A stretch of 64,000 bases of DNA from Seonamhaeicola maritimus (GTDB taxonomy: Bacteria > Bacteroidota > Bacteroidia > Flavobacteriales > Flavobacteriaceae): the NCBI RefSeq assembly GCF_008056315.1, contig NZ_VRKQ01000021.1, positions 62,001-126,000 on the forward strand, given 5' to 3'. Positions within the stretch are counted from its first letter, which is position 1, and each line of letters opens with the position of its first letter. Both the position numbers and the translations under genes were made by a program. Of the stretch, positions 18,448 through 27,057 are shown piece by piece. The notes under the pieces were generated by a model that saw nothing but the letters and a program-made list of their open reading frames with translations, did no database searches and had not been told where the DNA came from.

Positions 18448-18501
18448 TGAGTTTTAAACTTATGAATCAAAACAGAATAATATAAATATTGTTTTGATGA
18501 T

Positions 18502-18515
18502 TGGTTAGCTAACCA
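18502..18515. promoter_or_regulatory. 14-base perfect palindrome
   Basis: TGGTTAGCTAACCA is a perfect inverted repeat, 55 bases after the YiaA stop and just before a second hairpin. It could be an operator for the gene at 18557 or part of the terminator structure; the sequence alone does not decide. Confidence 0.35.
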
Positions 18516-18516
18516 G

Positions 18517-18548
18517 AACCTCGCAGCTGTTTGCGGTTGCGAGGTTTT
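18517..18548 (+). terminator. hairpin with T tail after the YiaA-like gene
   Basis: AACCTCGCA pairs with TGCGAGGTT around a 12-base loop, followed by a short T run. The G+C content of the stem stands out in this AT-rich spacer. It probably ends or attenuates the YiaA transcript, nine bases before the next start codon. Confidence 0.6.
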
Positions 18549-18556
18549 AAAACCAG

Positions 18557-19318
18557 ATGACGATGAAAATCAAGTTGAATAAGGAGCGTGTTGGATGGGG
18601 GATTTTAACTGCATTGGCATTTCTGGCTATTGGAGGAGTATGCTTAGTTCCTCCTATAGAGCAGGATCAATTGTATCATAATTTTAGTGATTCTTATGAA
18701 ATTTTAAATATTTCTAACTTTTGGAATGTTATTTCAAATATCCCCTTTGCAATTGTTGGTATTGTGGGTTTAATTAATTTGAACAAAATTAGGGAAAACA
18801 CAACGCAATATCTTGTTCTTTTTATAGGAATTGTTCTTGTTTCAATAGGGTCTGGTTATTACCATCTAAATCCTACTAACTCAACTTTGATTTGGGATCG
18901 ATTACCAATGACGGTAATTTTTATGTCTCTAGTGTCTATTATAATTAGTGAATTTTTTAAATCAAAACTGGGAATCAAATTGCTTTTTCCGTTAATTATT
19001 GTTGGGTTTCTATCAATTCTTCATTGGTGGGTTTACGATGATTTAAGGTTTTATTCCCTGGTTCAATTCTACCCAATGTTTGCAATACCTGTTGTTTTAG
19101 TTTGTTTTAAATCTAAATATAACATGACTCTCGGTTATTGGTTATTATTAATAGCTTATATAATTGCAAAGTTCTGTGAGATTTTTGATAAAGAAATATT
19201 TAGTCTTTTTTCACTTATAAGCGGGCATACGCTAAAACATATTATATCAGCAATTGGATTAACGATATTGGTTTATACATATATAAAACGTCACGAAATA
19301 ACTTTGAATACAAAATAA
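18557..19318 (+). CDS. CREST-superfamily (alkaline ceramidase-like) membrane hydrolase
   Basis: A 253-residue protein with about seven transmembrane segments. The five signature residues of the CREST superfamily are all present in order: S60 in NVISNIPF, H103 in GSGYYHLNP, D114 in IWDRLPM, and H224 and H228 in SGHTLKHIIS (HxxxH in the last helix). These form a zinc-dependent hydrolase site in alkaline ceramidases and adiponectin receptors. Action on an amide-linked membrane lipid is therefore likely; the substrate is unknown. Flavobacteria commonly make sphingolipids or other N-acyl lipids, which would fit. Confidence 0.8.
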   Translation: MTMKIKLNKERVGWGILTALAFLAIGGVCLVPPIEQDQLYHNFSDSYEILNISNFWNVISNIPFAIVGIVGLINLNKIRENTTQYLVLFIGIVLVSIGSGYYHLNPTNSTLIWDRLPMTVIFMSLVSIIISEFFKSKLGIKLLFPLIIVGFLSILHWWVYDDLRFYSLVQFYPMFAIPVVLVCFKSKYNMTLGYWLLLIAYIIAKFCEIFDKEIFSLFSLISGHTLKHIISAIGLTILVYTYIKRHEITLNTK

Positions 19319-19335
19319 ATTTTAAAAATATAATT

Positions 19336-19794
19336 ATGAGAGTTCTAACCTGTTTTTTAGTAATAGTATTATCCTTGTCCTGTGCGGAACCCAAAGCAGA
19401 TAATAAAAGTGTAGTTTCTTCAAACCCTTATTTAATTGGAACTTGGTCTGGAGAAGGCAAATTTTTAAATATTGATTTTAATAAAGAAATAGGGGTAATC
19501 CCCATTCAAATGGAAATTAAAGATAATTATGAAATCAGCGGAACTATTGGCGATTCAGAGCTTGTAAATACATCTATTGCTGAAGTTGGTTATGGGTTTG
19601 AGATAAGAGGAGAATTAAGCAGTAAAATTAAAGCGACATCAAAAATAACTAAAGATCATTTGATAATATTATTAGTTCTACCAGAAGATGGTAGAGAGAA
19701 GGTGCAAATGTCGACTGCGAATTTCCATTTAAAAAGTAATTATACTTTTGATTTTGATATGAGAGTTGGCGGGGTGAATTTAATGAAAAACTAG
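19336..19794 (+). CDS. lipoprotein of unknown function
   Basis: A 152-residue lipoprotein with lipobox VLSLSC (Cys16). The mature part begins with SNPYLIGTWSGEGKF, a lipocalin-like opening, and continues as a run of short strands ending at VGGVNLMKN. I cannot assign a family; a small beta-barrel or calycin-like fold is a guess from the GxW opening. It starts 17 bases after the CREST gene. Confidence 0.7.
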   Translation: MRVLTCFLVIVLSLSCAEPKADNKSVVSSNPYLIGTWSGEGKFLNIDFNKEIGVIPIQMEIKDNYEISGTIGDSELVNTSIAEVGYGFEIRGELSSKIKATSKITKDHLIILLVLPEDGREKVQMSTANFHLKSNYTFDFDMRVGGVNLMKN

Positions 19795-19822
19795 TTTAAA
19801 AATAAAGTATAATGTATTTTAT

Positions 19823-21118
19823 ATGAATTCAAAAATTCAAAGTGAGATAAAAGAACTTGTTGAACAACAGGTTATTTCAGAGGGAATTGCATCAAAGATT
19901 GAAGCATATTATCAATCTAAAAAAGATAATGCACCTAACAGATTATTTACTGTGTTTGGTGTTTTAGGTGCTCTATTGGTTGGGTTGGGGATTATCCTGA
20001 TTTTAGCTCATAATTGGGATGATTTTTCAAGATCAATGAAGACATTTTTCGCTTTCTTCCCATTGGTTATTGGGCATGGATTTGTTGGTTTTTCTATTCT
20101 GAAAAACAAGACTAAAGTTTGGAAAGAAGCTTCAGGAACATTTCTGTTTTTTGCGGTAGGTTCTAGTATGTCTTTAATAAGTCAAATCTATAATATTCCA
20201 GGTAGTGTTAGTAGCTTTCTTTTAACCTGGATACTACTATGTGCGCCGTTAATTTATCTTTTAAAATCTCATATGCTGGCAATTTTGCACATACTATTTA
20301 TGACCTATTATGCAACCGATTATGGGTACTCGTTTTTGTCAAGTAGTAATACACCTTGGTTTTATATATTATTGTTAGCATTAGCGGTGCCTTATTGTTT
20401 GCAGTTGTTAAAAAATAATATAGATGCAAATATCACATCTATTTTTAACTGGCTTTTACCTTTGAGTTTAATCATTGTATTGGGGACTTTCATTGTTAAA
20501 ATTGGTGAGTTCGGAGTGTTGATGTACGTGTGTCTATTCGGGCTATTTTATAACATAGGTAAAATGCCGTTGTTTGATAATAGAAAGTTAAGGCGAAATG
20601 GCTATTTAATTTTAGGTTCTTTAGGTACCATTTATATGCTTATAATAACAAGTTTTGATTGGTTATGGAAAGATAGAATTAAAAACACCTTAGACATTAA
20701 TTCTCAAGAATTCTATGTTTCGTTAGTTTTATTTCTAATGGCTTTTGGTGTGTTGGTATATTCGTACTCAAAAAGTTGGATAAAACGCTATAATCTTTCG
20801 CACTATATATTTGTGATTTTTAGTGTCATTTTCTTTATAGGTTTTGGCAATAAATTCATCCCTTTAACTATAATCAATCTTTTAATTTTAATTATTGCCC
20901 TTATAACTATTAAAATTGGTGCGGATAAATTTCACTTTGGAATTTTAAACTACGGATTATTAATCATAGCTATTTTAATTGTTTGCAGATTCTTTGATAC
21001 AGATATGTCTTTTGTCCTAAGAGGTTTGTTGTTTGTTGGATTTGGGTTAGGATTCTTTTTAGCTAATTATTTAATGCTGAAAAAACAGAAGGAGAGAAAA
21101 CTAAATGTAAAAAATTAA
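19823..21118 (+). CDS. DUF2157 polytopic membrane protein
   Basis: A 431-residue protein with a short cytoplasmic N-terminal helix region (ELVEQQVISEGIASKIEAYY) followed by about 12 transmembrane helices. The DUF2157 region covers roughly the first 190 residues, with FGVLGALLVGLGIILILAHN and FAFFPLVIGHGF as recognisable segments. The next gene encodes a GDYXXLXY-type protein; the two families are commonly adjacent in Bacteroidota and Proteobacteria, so they probably work together in the membrane. Function unknown. Confidence 0.85.
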   Translation: MNSKIQSEIKELVEQQVISEGIASKIEAYYQSKKDNAPNRLFTVFGVLGALLVGLGIILILAHNWDDFSRSMKTFFAFFPLVIGHGFVGFSILKNKTKVWKEASGTFLFFAVGSSMSLISQIYNIPGSVSSFLLTWILLCAPLIYLLKSHMLAILHILFMTYYATDYGYSFLSSSNTPWFYILLLALAVPYCLQLLKNNIDANITSIFNWLLPLSLIIVLGTFIVKIGEFGVLMYVCLFGLFYNIGKMPLFDNRKLRRNGYLILGSLGTIYMLIITSFDWLWKDRIKNTLDINSQEFYVSLVLFLMAFGVLVYSYSKSWIKRYNLSHYIFVIFSVIFFIGFGNKFIPLTIINLLILIIALITIKIGADKFHFGILNYGLLIIAILIVCRFFDTDMSFVLRGLLFVGFGLGFFLANYLMLKKQKERKLNVKN

Positions 21119-21122
21119 TAAA

Positions 21123-21698
21123 ATGAAGTCATTATATATATTCATAATCTTTTTAATTGTAGCGGCAGCTCAATTATTTGTTCCTGCACAAATGATTCTC
21201 AATAGAGAAGATGTGCTTAAAACGGGAATGGTATTTAAATTTAAAACAAGACCAATAGACCCAGAAGATCCTTTCAGAGGAAAATATATTTCTTTAGGTT
21301 TTGAGGCAACCTCATATAATACGATGGACTCAATCTGGGAGAGAAATCAAAAAGTGTATGCTTATCTAGATATTGATAGTTTAGGTTTTGCAAAAATTGA
21401 TAAAGTAAGTAGAGAATTGTTAATTGACGACGATAAAGACTTTTTAGAAGTTAAGGTAGATCGGTATGATAACTATTCTAATAAGCTAAATATAGAATAT
21501 CCTTTTAATAGATATTATATGGAAGAAACTAAAGCTTATGACGCTGAGGTTGCCGTTAGGGAAAACCTACGCGATTCTGTATTGACTAATGTTTACGCTT
21601 TAGTGCATATAAAGAATGGAGTATCGGTTTTAAAAGATGTTATTATTAATGATATGTCTATTAAAGATTATGTTAAAAGGGAGCTAGAAAGTAATTAG
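21123..21698 (+). CDS. GDYXXLXY-family protein
   Basis: A 191-residue protein with an N-terminal membrane anchor (SLYIFIIFLIVAAAQLFVPA) and a periplasmic body. The family-naming motif occurs in a variant form as DPFRGKYISLGFEA (residues ~49-62), where K-Y replaces the usual D-Y. Later segments (YPFNRYYMEE, SVLTNVYALVHIKNGVSVLK) match the family layout. It starts four bases after the DUF2157 stop codon, so the pair is translationally close. Confidence 0.85.
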   Translation: MKSLYIFIIFLIVAAAQLFVPAQMILNREDVLKTGMVFKFKTRPIDPEDPFRGKYISLGFEATSYNTMDSIWERNQKVYAYLDIDSLGFAKIDKVSRELLIDDDKDFLEVKVDRYDNYSNKLNIEYPFNRYYMEETKAYDAEVAVRENLRDSVLTNVYALVHIKNGVSVLKDVIINDMSIKDYVKRELESN

Positions 21699-21734
21699 TC
21701 TATTTATTGTATATTAGTATCAAACAGGTTTTAA

Positions 21735-22613
21735 ATGCCCTATTGGTTGCACATTTGTATTGTAATTTTTGTTGCCTATGTAGTAATAAGTATTGCCTTG
21801 TATTATTTACAAGATTATATGTTGTTTAAACCAGAGAAGCTTCCAAAAGACTTTGAGTTCTACTATGAAAACCAAGATATAAAAGAATATAATTTAGAAA
21901 CCAGAGATGGTGCTATTATTAATGGTTTGCTGTTTAAGCCTAAAACAGAATCCAATGGTGTTGTTTTATATCTAAAGGGAAATTCAAAAAGCATTAAGGG
22001 TTGGGGTAAGTTTGCAGTGGATTTTACCAGACACGGGTATAATGTTTTAATGGTAGATTATCGTGGTTTTGGTAAGAGTACAGGCCGTCGTTCTCAAAAG
22101 GCTATCAAAAGAGATTTACAGGTTATTTATAATAAACTAAAAGAGAAAACAACTGAGGACAGAATTGTGCTTTACGGTCGATCTTTAGGGTCTGGTTTTG
22201 CTGCAAAATTGGCTTCAATGAATCATCCTAAAATGCTCATTTTAGACGCGCCCTATTATAGTCTGACAAAAGTTACAGCAAGATATGCGCCATTTATGCC
22301 ACTGTCAATTTTAATAAAATATCCGTTACCTACATATAAATGGTTAAAATATGTTGAATGTCCTATTCATATTATACATGGTACAAATGATAAATTAATA
22401 CCTTATAAAACAAGTATAAAATTATCAAAAGTTAACCCGAAACTAACTAAGTTATATACTGTAATTGGAGGAGGGCATAAAAACTTAAATAATTTTGAGT
22501 CGTACCATGAAATGATTCATGACATATTGAACAATAACCCAGAAAAAATAGATTTATCAACTACTAGTATTCATGTTAAACACTCGTCGAAAAAGAGCAG
22601 TAACAAGGCTTAA
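21735..22613 (+). CDS. membrane-anchored alpha/beta hydrolase, first of a tandem pair
   Basis: A 292-residue protein of the BEM46/ABHD-like group: one N-terminal membrane helix (residues 5-25), then an alpha/beta hydrolase with catalytic S150 (LYGRSLGSG), D219 (IHGTNDKLIPY) and H248 (GGGHKN). The oxyanion segment is YLKGNSKS. Residues 265-292 form a polar tail. The 3' end overlaps the next hydrolase gene by 41 bases. Ester or thioester substrates are expected; none can be named. Confidence 0.85.
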   Translation: MPYWLHICIVIFVAYVVISIALYYLQDYMLFKPEKLPKDFEFYYENQDIKEYNLETRDGAIINGLLFKPKTESNGVVLYLKGNSKSIKGWGKFAVDFTRHGYNVLMVDYRGFGKSTGRRSQKAIKRDLQVIYNKLKEKTTEDRIVLYGRSLGSGFAAKLASMNHPKMLILDAPYYSLTKVTARYAPFMPLSILIKYPLPTYKWLKYVECPIHIIHGTNDKLIPYKTSIKLSKVNPKLTKLYTVIGGGHKNLNNFESYHEMIHDILNNNPEKIDLSTTSIHVKHSSKKSSNKA

Positions 22614-23394
22614 AAGAGTAGGTGCTATCTTGGGCATCATTTACCTTATAATTGGTGCGTCTTTGTACTTTTATCAAGAAAAAATTTTGTTTCTACCTAG
22701 ACCATTACCAGATGATTTTAGCTATGAATTTTCACACCCGTTTGAAGAGGTTTTTATGGAAACCGATGGAGGCCGTATTAATATGATTCATTTCAAAATT
22801 GAGAATCCAAAAGGTGTAGTATTATATTTTAATGGCAATTCTAGAAATTTAGCCAGTTGGGGTAGAAGGGCTCAATTCCTGGTAGATAAGCAGTATGATG
22901 TTTTAGTTATGGATTATAGAACTTTTGGAAAGAGTAAGGGGGAGTTAAGTGAGGCCGCTTTTTTTAGTGATGCCCAGTACTGTTATAACTATTTATTGGA
23001 CAGGTACGAAGAGAAAAGTATAAGCGTTTATGGACGTTCTCTTGGAACTGGAATAGCAACTTATATATCATCAACTAATAGCCCTAAGCAACTGGTACTT
23101 GAAACTCCTTATTATAGCATTGCAGATGTGGGAAAGTCTAGGTTTCCTATATACCCTGTAAAATGGCTTTTAAAATATAAATTTCAGTCTTACAAGTATA
23201 TTCAGAATGTTAGTTGTCCTATTACCATATTTCATGGTACGAATGATGATGTTGTTCCTTATACTTCTGGAAAAGAGCTTTATAAAGTCGCTTCCAAGAA
23301 AAACGCAGAATTTATTACTATTGATGGAGGGCGTCATAATAACTTAAGGAGATACGATATATATCAGCAAAAAATAGGACAAATATTTAGATAG
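22573..23394 (+). CDS. membrane-anchored alpha/beta hydrolase, second of a tandem pair
   Basis: A 273-residue paralogue of the preceding protein with the same layout: basic N-terminus (MLNTRRKRAVTRLKR), a membrane helix (about 17-34), catalytic S156 (VYGRSLGTG), D225 (FHGTNDDVVPY) and H255 (GGRHNN). The ATG at 22573 is the only ATG before the membrane helix and lies 41 bases inside the upstream gene. A TTG at 22630 directly before the helix would avoid the overlap but remove the positive-inside residues. Tandem duplication of one ancestral gene is the simplest explanation. Confidence 0.85.
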   Translation: MLNTRRKRAVTRLKRVGAILGIIYLIIGASLYFYQEKILFLPRPLPDDFSYEFSHPFEEVFMETDGGRINMIHFKIENPKGVVLYFNGNSRNLASWGRRAQFLVDKQYDVLVMDYRTFGKSKGELSEAAFFSDAQYCYNYLLDRYEEKSISVYGRSLGTGIATYISSTNSPKQLVLETPYYSIADVGKSRFPIYPVKWLLKYKFQSYKYIQNVSCPITIFHGTNDDVVPYTSGKELYKVASKKNAEFITIDGGRHNNLRRYDIYQQKIGQIFR

Positions 23395-23695
23395 TATTTT
23401 AAAAGCAGAAATTGATTTGGATAGTAATTTTCTTAAAAAAATTAACAGTCTAAACGTCTTTTCTTAAAGAAGTTATAAATGGCTGTTAAACATTTCTAAA
23501 TTGAGGTGATGGTATGTGTTTTTTGTTGTCTATTTGTAATAGAATTTAGTTTTTCATAAAGAATTATATCTAAAACAATATAGATCCGGTGAGAAGGATC
23601 GGAAGTTAGTTTAGTATTATTTAGTTAAGTTGTTAGTTAGTTTAAAACCCAGTAAGGAAAATTACTGGGTTTTGTTTTTATACATAAAGATTGCC
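23395..23695. other. 301-base spacer between convergent genes
   Basis: No credible reading frame is seen. It contains a weak inverted repeat GATCC/GGATC with an eight-base loop (23583-23600), a T/A/G-rich stretch with recurring TTAG near 23605-23640, and the terminator at 23644-23673. The middle part could hold a small RNA ending at that terminator, but no promoter is evident. Confidence 0.4.
23644..23673. terminator. bidirectional intrinsic terminator
   Basis: AAAACCCAGTAA pairs with TTACTGGGTTTT around the loop GGAAAA, followed by T-rich sequence. It separates the hydrolase pair (+) from the MG2/TonB-plug gene (-). Confidence 0.9.
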
Positions 23696-26167
23696 CTATT
23701 CTACTTCAAATGTTGAAAGATGATAAACAGGAATTCCGCTGTCTGTTATACCTTCAATTTTTATGGCGTAATTACTTCTAATGTCACTAGTAAAGAATGA
23801 TACCCTAGCTGAGGTATCTACACTTGTAAGGTTTATTTTTGGTTCCCAATGGAGTGTGGTTCTAATATCTTCTCTAGAGGCTTCTTCAAAACCATACATA
23901 TGGTCAGGGGCATAAAACTCTCTAGCTGTATAAAAACCTGTGGATGTAAAATCTATTATACCCGGTTTGCGTTTGATGTTTTTTGCGAAAAAATCGGCGC
24001 CTTCCCTTTGATGAATTACAATAACACCATTAGCACTATTTGGAAAATAAGAGGCATCAACACCTTTTAAAACATCTATAAATTCTACATCTGCACCTGT
24101 CATTGTGCTAATATCTGTAAGTTCAACAGGTATATTGTTTAAATAAATACTTGGTGTTCCAGCTCCTCTTATAGATATAGTATCGTTAACCACATTTACT
24201 CCAGGAAGCATGCCAATTAAGTCTAAAATAAAGAAGGTTTCCATATTTTCATATTCCTGCATATCTATTCGGTTACTTGGGTAACCATAGACAGCTTTTT
24301 CATTAAGCTCTTCGTTCCTTTTTTCTTTTTGAGACTTTAGGGTAGCAGTAACAACTACTTCATCAAGTAATCTTGCTTCTTCTAAAAACCCTTCATTTAT
24401 TTTGAAAATATCTTTTGACTGTTGAATGAAATTTGTGATTTTAGTTTGATCATCCATATTTGGTTTTAAAATAGATTTACGGTTAACCTTTGGACTTGGT
24501 CCGTAATTTTTATCTAAATGAATATCAACTAACCTGTTATTTTTTGTTTCTTCTTTTTGAAACTTTTTTATGCGTGCTTCAAGAATAGTAGGCATGGTGT
24601 CCATAAAAACAAAAGGCCCATAACTAAAAGTGCCATTTGCATCAGACCTCTTTTTTTCTTGATAAGGGAAACCACCCATAAATGTTATTCTAGTTGATGC
24701 AGAAATATTTCCTTTTTTTCGCTTAGAGGTGGTACGCCCAGAGATATAAAGTCCTATTTCTGGTTTAAATGTAATACTGTCTTCATTATTTTGGTATAAT
24801 AGCTCATTCCAAATAAATCGGCGCCATCCATGGGTTAGCATTGTTAAATCTAAAAGATAACGCCTTTTAGGATCGTTTTCTTTTTCAAAGAAGTAACCTG
24901 GGTTTTCAATTTGCCCTCTTAAATCTGAATTCAGTAATAAATAGGTTTTTATATTTTCGGTTTTAGAACTGTGACCAACAGCATCAATATCGGTAATAGC
25001 CATTGATAAATTTCCAGTTAACGCATTCCCTTCTTTGTCCTTTAAATCTATATTAAGGTTTACATGGTCTCTTCTAGTTGGAGTTTCATTGTCGGATGTT
25101 AAGCTAAGTATAGCGTCGTCTTCAGGGTTATCAATATAAACCAAACGCTCACAAACAGGTTTTCCAGTGCTATTAAACAAAGTGAAATGAGTTACACCAT
25201 CAGAAAGCGTATTTGTATTTAATTTAATAATGTACGAATTGTTAGCATCTGTTTCTAATTTTTCAAAAACCAAAGCTCCTCTTTGATGCGCCAATAAATA
25301 TGAATTTTGTAGGCCTAAAGAATTGTTAGTAGCAACTTTAACAACCAGATGGTCTCCGTTGTTTACAATGTTTAAATTATATCCGTTAGGCAAAGGTTTT
25401 GGTAGCGGATATGTTATTTCTTCGCCATTAATTGTTACTGCAGCGTAATATGTTTTGTTAGTTTCTGGTATAAGTGTCACAATACCCAATCCAAATTGGA
25501 ACGTTTTAAAGGAAGAAATTGTTTTGTTATCTGAGTCTTTTATAACACCATTAATGGTAATGTTTCTATTAAGTTTATCTTTTATTTTTATGCCAACTTT
25601 TGAAGCTAACCCATCAATAAGATAACCGCCTTCTGGGAAGAACTGAATATCTGGTTTTTCTTGAAGCTCTATTTGGGTTTCGGGGCTTGTAAGTTCAATG
25701 GTTTCTATAATATCGTTAATGCTATCTGTTTTAGTGACATCCCAAATCGGAATTTGTTTTTGGAAAAAATAGTCTGCCTCATTGTTTCTCATGTAGTTGG
25801 TATATGCCCGAAGCATGTAATTTCCTGGATTCCAATTCTTTTTAATTTCGAAATCTCCTGCGGCACTCGTATTAAAAATGTAAAGCTGTTTTTTTGAAAC
25901 AATGCTGTCTTTTTCATTAATTAATTCAACATATACTATTTTGCTTTTGTTAGTGCGTTTATGGTTTACCCCGTTAACTAAGTATGTATTAAACCAAATA
26001 TCTTCCCCAATAGTGTAATAAGGTTTATCTGTCTGTACATAAACTTTTTCAGGGTAATTATCAATATAGCCAGAAAGTTTTTCTTGAACTAACTCTCTAA
26101 AGTTATTAGTGAGGGTGAAGGATAAAAGAAAAATTACAGTTAAACCAAGAGTGATTTTTTTAATCAT
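23696..26167 (-). CDS. MG2-domain / TonB-receptor-plug surface protein without barrel
   Basis: An 823-residue exported protein (signal peptide ITLGLTVIFLLSFTLTNN). The N-terminal part is alpha-2-macroglobulin MG2-like (EKVYVQTDKPYYTIGEDIWF, about residues 40-135), followed by further beta-sandwich repeats. Near 600-720 there is a TonB-dependent receptor plug domain (DLIGMLPGVNVVNDTISIRG, then PSIYLNNIPV and GVDASYFPNSANGVIVIHQ). The membrane barrel of a real receptor is missing, since only about 100 residues follow. Similar MG2-plus-plug proteins occur widely in Bacteroidota, with unknown role. A -7 box TATTTTTG lies 66-73 bases upstream of the start. Confidence 0.83.
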   Translation of the reverse strand: MIKKITLGLTVIFLLSFTLTNNFRELVQEKLSGYIDNYPEKVYVQTDKPYYTIGEDIWFNTYLVNGVNHKRTNKSKIVYVELINEKDSIVSKKQLYIFNTSAAGDFEIKKNWNPGNYMLRAYTNYMRNNEADYFFQKQIPIWDVTKTDSINDIIETIELTSPETQIELQEKPDIQFFPEGGYLIDGLASKVGIKIKDKLNRNITINGVIKDSDNKTISSFKTFQFGLGIVTLIPETNKTYYAAVTINGEEITYPLPKPLPNGYNLNIVNNGDHLVVKVATNNSLGLQNSYLLAHQRGALVFEKLETDANNSYIIKLNTNTLSDGVTHFTLFNSTGKPVCERLVYIDNPEDDAILSLTSDNETPTRRDHVNLNIDLKDKEGNALTGNLSMAITDIDAVGHSSKTENIKTYLLLNSDLRGQIENPGYFFEKENDPKRRYLLDLTMLTHGWRRFIWNELLYQNNEDSITFKPEIGLYISGRTTSKRKKGNISASTRITFMGGFPYQEKKRSDANGTFSYGPFVFMDTMPTILEARIKKFQKEETKNNRLVDIHLDKNYGPSPKVNRKSILKPNMDDQTKITNFIQQSKDIFKINEGFLEEARLLDEVVVTATLKSQKEKRNEELNEKAVYGYPSNRIDMQEYENMETFFILDLIGMLPGVNVVNDTISIRGAGTPSIYLNNIPVELTDISTMTGADVEFIDVLKGVDASYFPNSANGVIVIHQREGADFFAKNIKRKPGIIDFTSTGFYTAREFYAPDHMYGFEEASREDIRTTLHWEPKINLTSVDTSARVSFFTSDIRSNYAIKIEGITDSGIPVYHLSTFEVE

Positions 26168-26232
26168 TTTTGTTAGGTAGTAAGGTTGATTTTTAGTTAA
26201 TAAAGATAATAATAAATAAGGTGGTTAGTCCT

Positions 26233-26240
26233 CAAAAATA
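26233..26240 (-). promoter_or_regulatory. candidate -7 box TATTTTTG for the MG2/plug gene
   Basis: The minus strand reads TATTTTTG, matching TAnnTTTG, 65 bases before the start codon. A TTG 24 bases upstream is slightly too far to be a good -33 element. Confidence 0.35.
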
Positions 26241-26304
26241 ATACCACAAATTGGACTAAAAATGCAAGATATGGTTTAATTGATTAGGCAAATTTTTGCG
26301 ATAT

Positions 26305-26336
26305 TTGATTGAGGTATTTTAAATTTTGTAAATTTG
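26305..26336 (+). promoter_or_regulatory. candidate Bacteroidota promoter for the DUF2306 gene
   Basis: TTG elements at 26305 and 26309 precede TAAATTTG (26329-26336) with spacings of 21 and 17 bases, within the usual range for TTG/TAnnTTTG promoters. The start codon is 60 bases downstream. Confidence 0.5.
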
Positions 26337-26396
26337 AGTAAATGCCTCTCTTTCAATTTGTAATATTCATTATGCTAAGTAATCAACCCAATTTAT

Positions 26397-27008
26397 ATGT
26401 CAGTTTCATCAAAAAAGAGTTTACTCTCTAGAGTTGCCTTAATCCTTATTTTTTTAATTGCACTTTACTTTGTTCTTACTAGGGCAATTGAATATTTCGT
26501 ATTTACTGAAGAATCTTATGGTAAATACTTTTGGCCTAGAGTAAATTGGGTGTTCCCTCATGTTTTATGTGGAACGATAGCTCTATTAATTGGTCCGTTT
26601 CAATTCTCAAAAAAGTTAAGAGCTAAGAATGTAAAGCTGCATAGAAGAATTGGCTATACATACTTGATCGCAATTCTTATTGGTAGTATTGCCAGTTTAG
26701 GGTTGGCATTTACTTCTAAAGTTAACATTACCTATATGATGGGGCTTGCTTTTTTAGCAGTTGCATGGTTGCTTACAAGTGGAATGGCTTTCTTTTGTAT
26801 TTTAAAAAGAAAAATAATGCAACATAAAGAATGGATGACGAGAAGTTACGTAGTAACTTTTGCATTTGTTGTTTTTAGATTGTTTTCAGATGTACTGAAG
26901 CATTATGAAATTATGGAACATCCGGCAACTCTTTTGAGTTGGGCAGCTTGGGCCGTTCCTTTGTTGTTTACAGAGGTTTTTATTCAGTATAGAAAAACAT
27001 TTAAATAA
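26397..27008 (+). CDS. DUF2306 polytopic membrane protein
   Basis: A 203-residue protein with about six transmembrane helices. Family hallmarks are PHVLCGTIALLIGPFQFSKK, KLHRRIGYTYL between helices, and QHKEWMTRSYVVTFAFVVFR, with conserved His residues that could bind a metal or haem. Its function is unknown. It stands alone between its own promoter-like element and a strong terminator. Confidence 0.85.
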   Translation: MSVSSKKSLLSRVALILIFLIALYFVLTRAIEYFVFTEESYGKYFWPRVNWVFPHVLCGTIALLIGPFQFSKKLRAKNVKLHRRIGYTYLIAILIGSIASLGLAFTSKVNITYMMGLAFLAVAWLLTSGMAFFCILKRKIMQHKEWMTRSYVVTFAFVVFRLFSDVLKHYEIMEHPATLLSWAAWAVPLLFTEVFIQYRKTFK

Positions 27009-27009
27009 G

Positions 27010-27037
27010 AAAAGGGAATCATAAATGATTCCCTTTT
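27010..27037. terminator. bidirectional intrinsic terminator
   Basis: AAAAGGGAATCAT pairs with ATGATTCCCTTTT around a two-base core loop, with T runs on both strands. It serves the DUF2306 gene and the convergent lysS. Confidence 0.92.
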
Positions 27038-27057
27038 TTGTCAATTTATATTTTGTT

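Noticed and set aside
21123-21698. GDYXXLXY protein as a damaged copy because the motif reads GKYISLGF
   Set aside because: The frame is intact, coupled to DUF2157 as expected, and the other family blocks are present, so a tolerated variant is more likely.
23583-23600. GATCC/GGATC inverted repeat as a riboswitch or operator
   Set aside because: Only five base pairs, no conserved motif recognised and no gene in a suitable position to be controlled by it.
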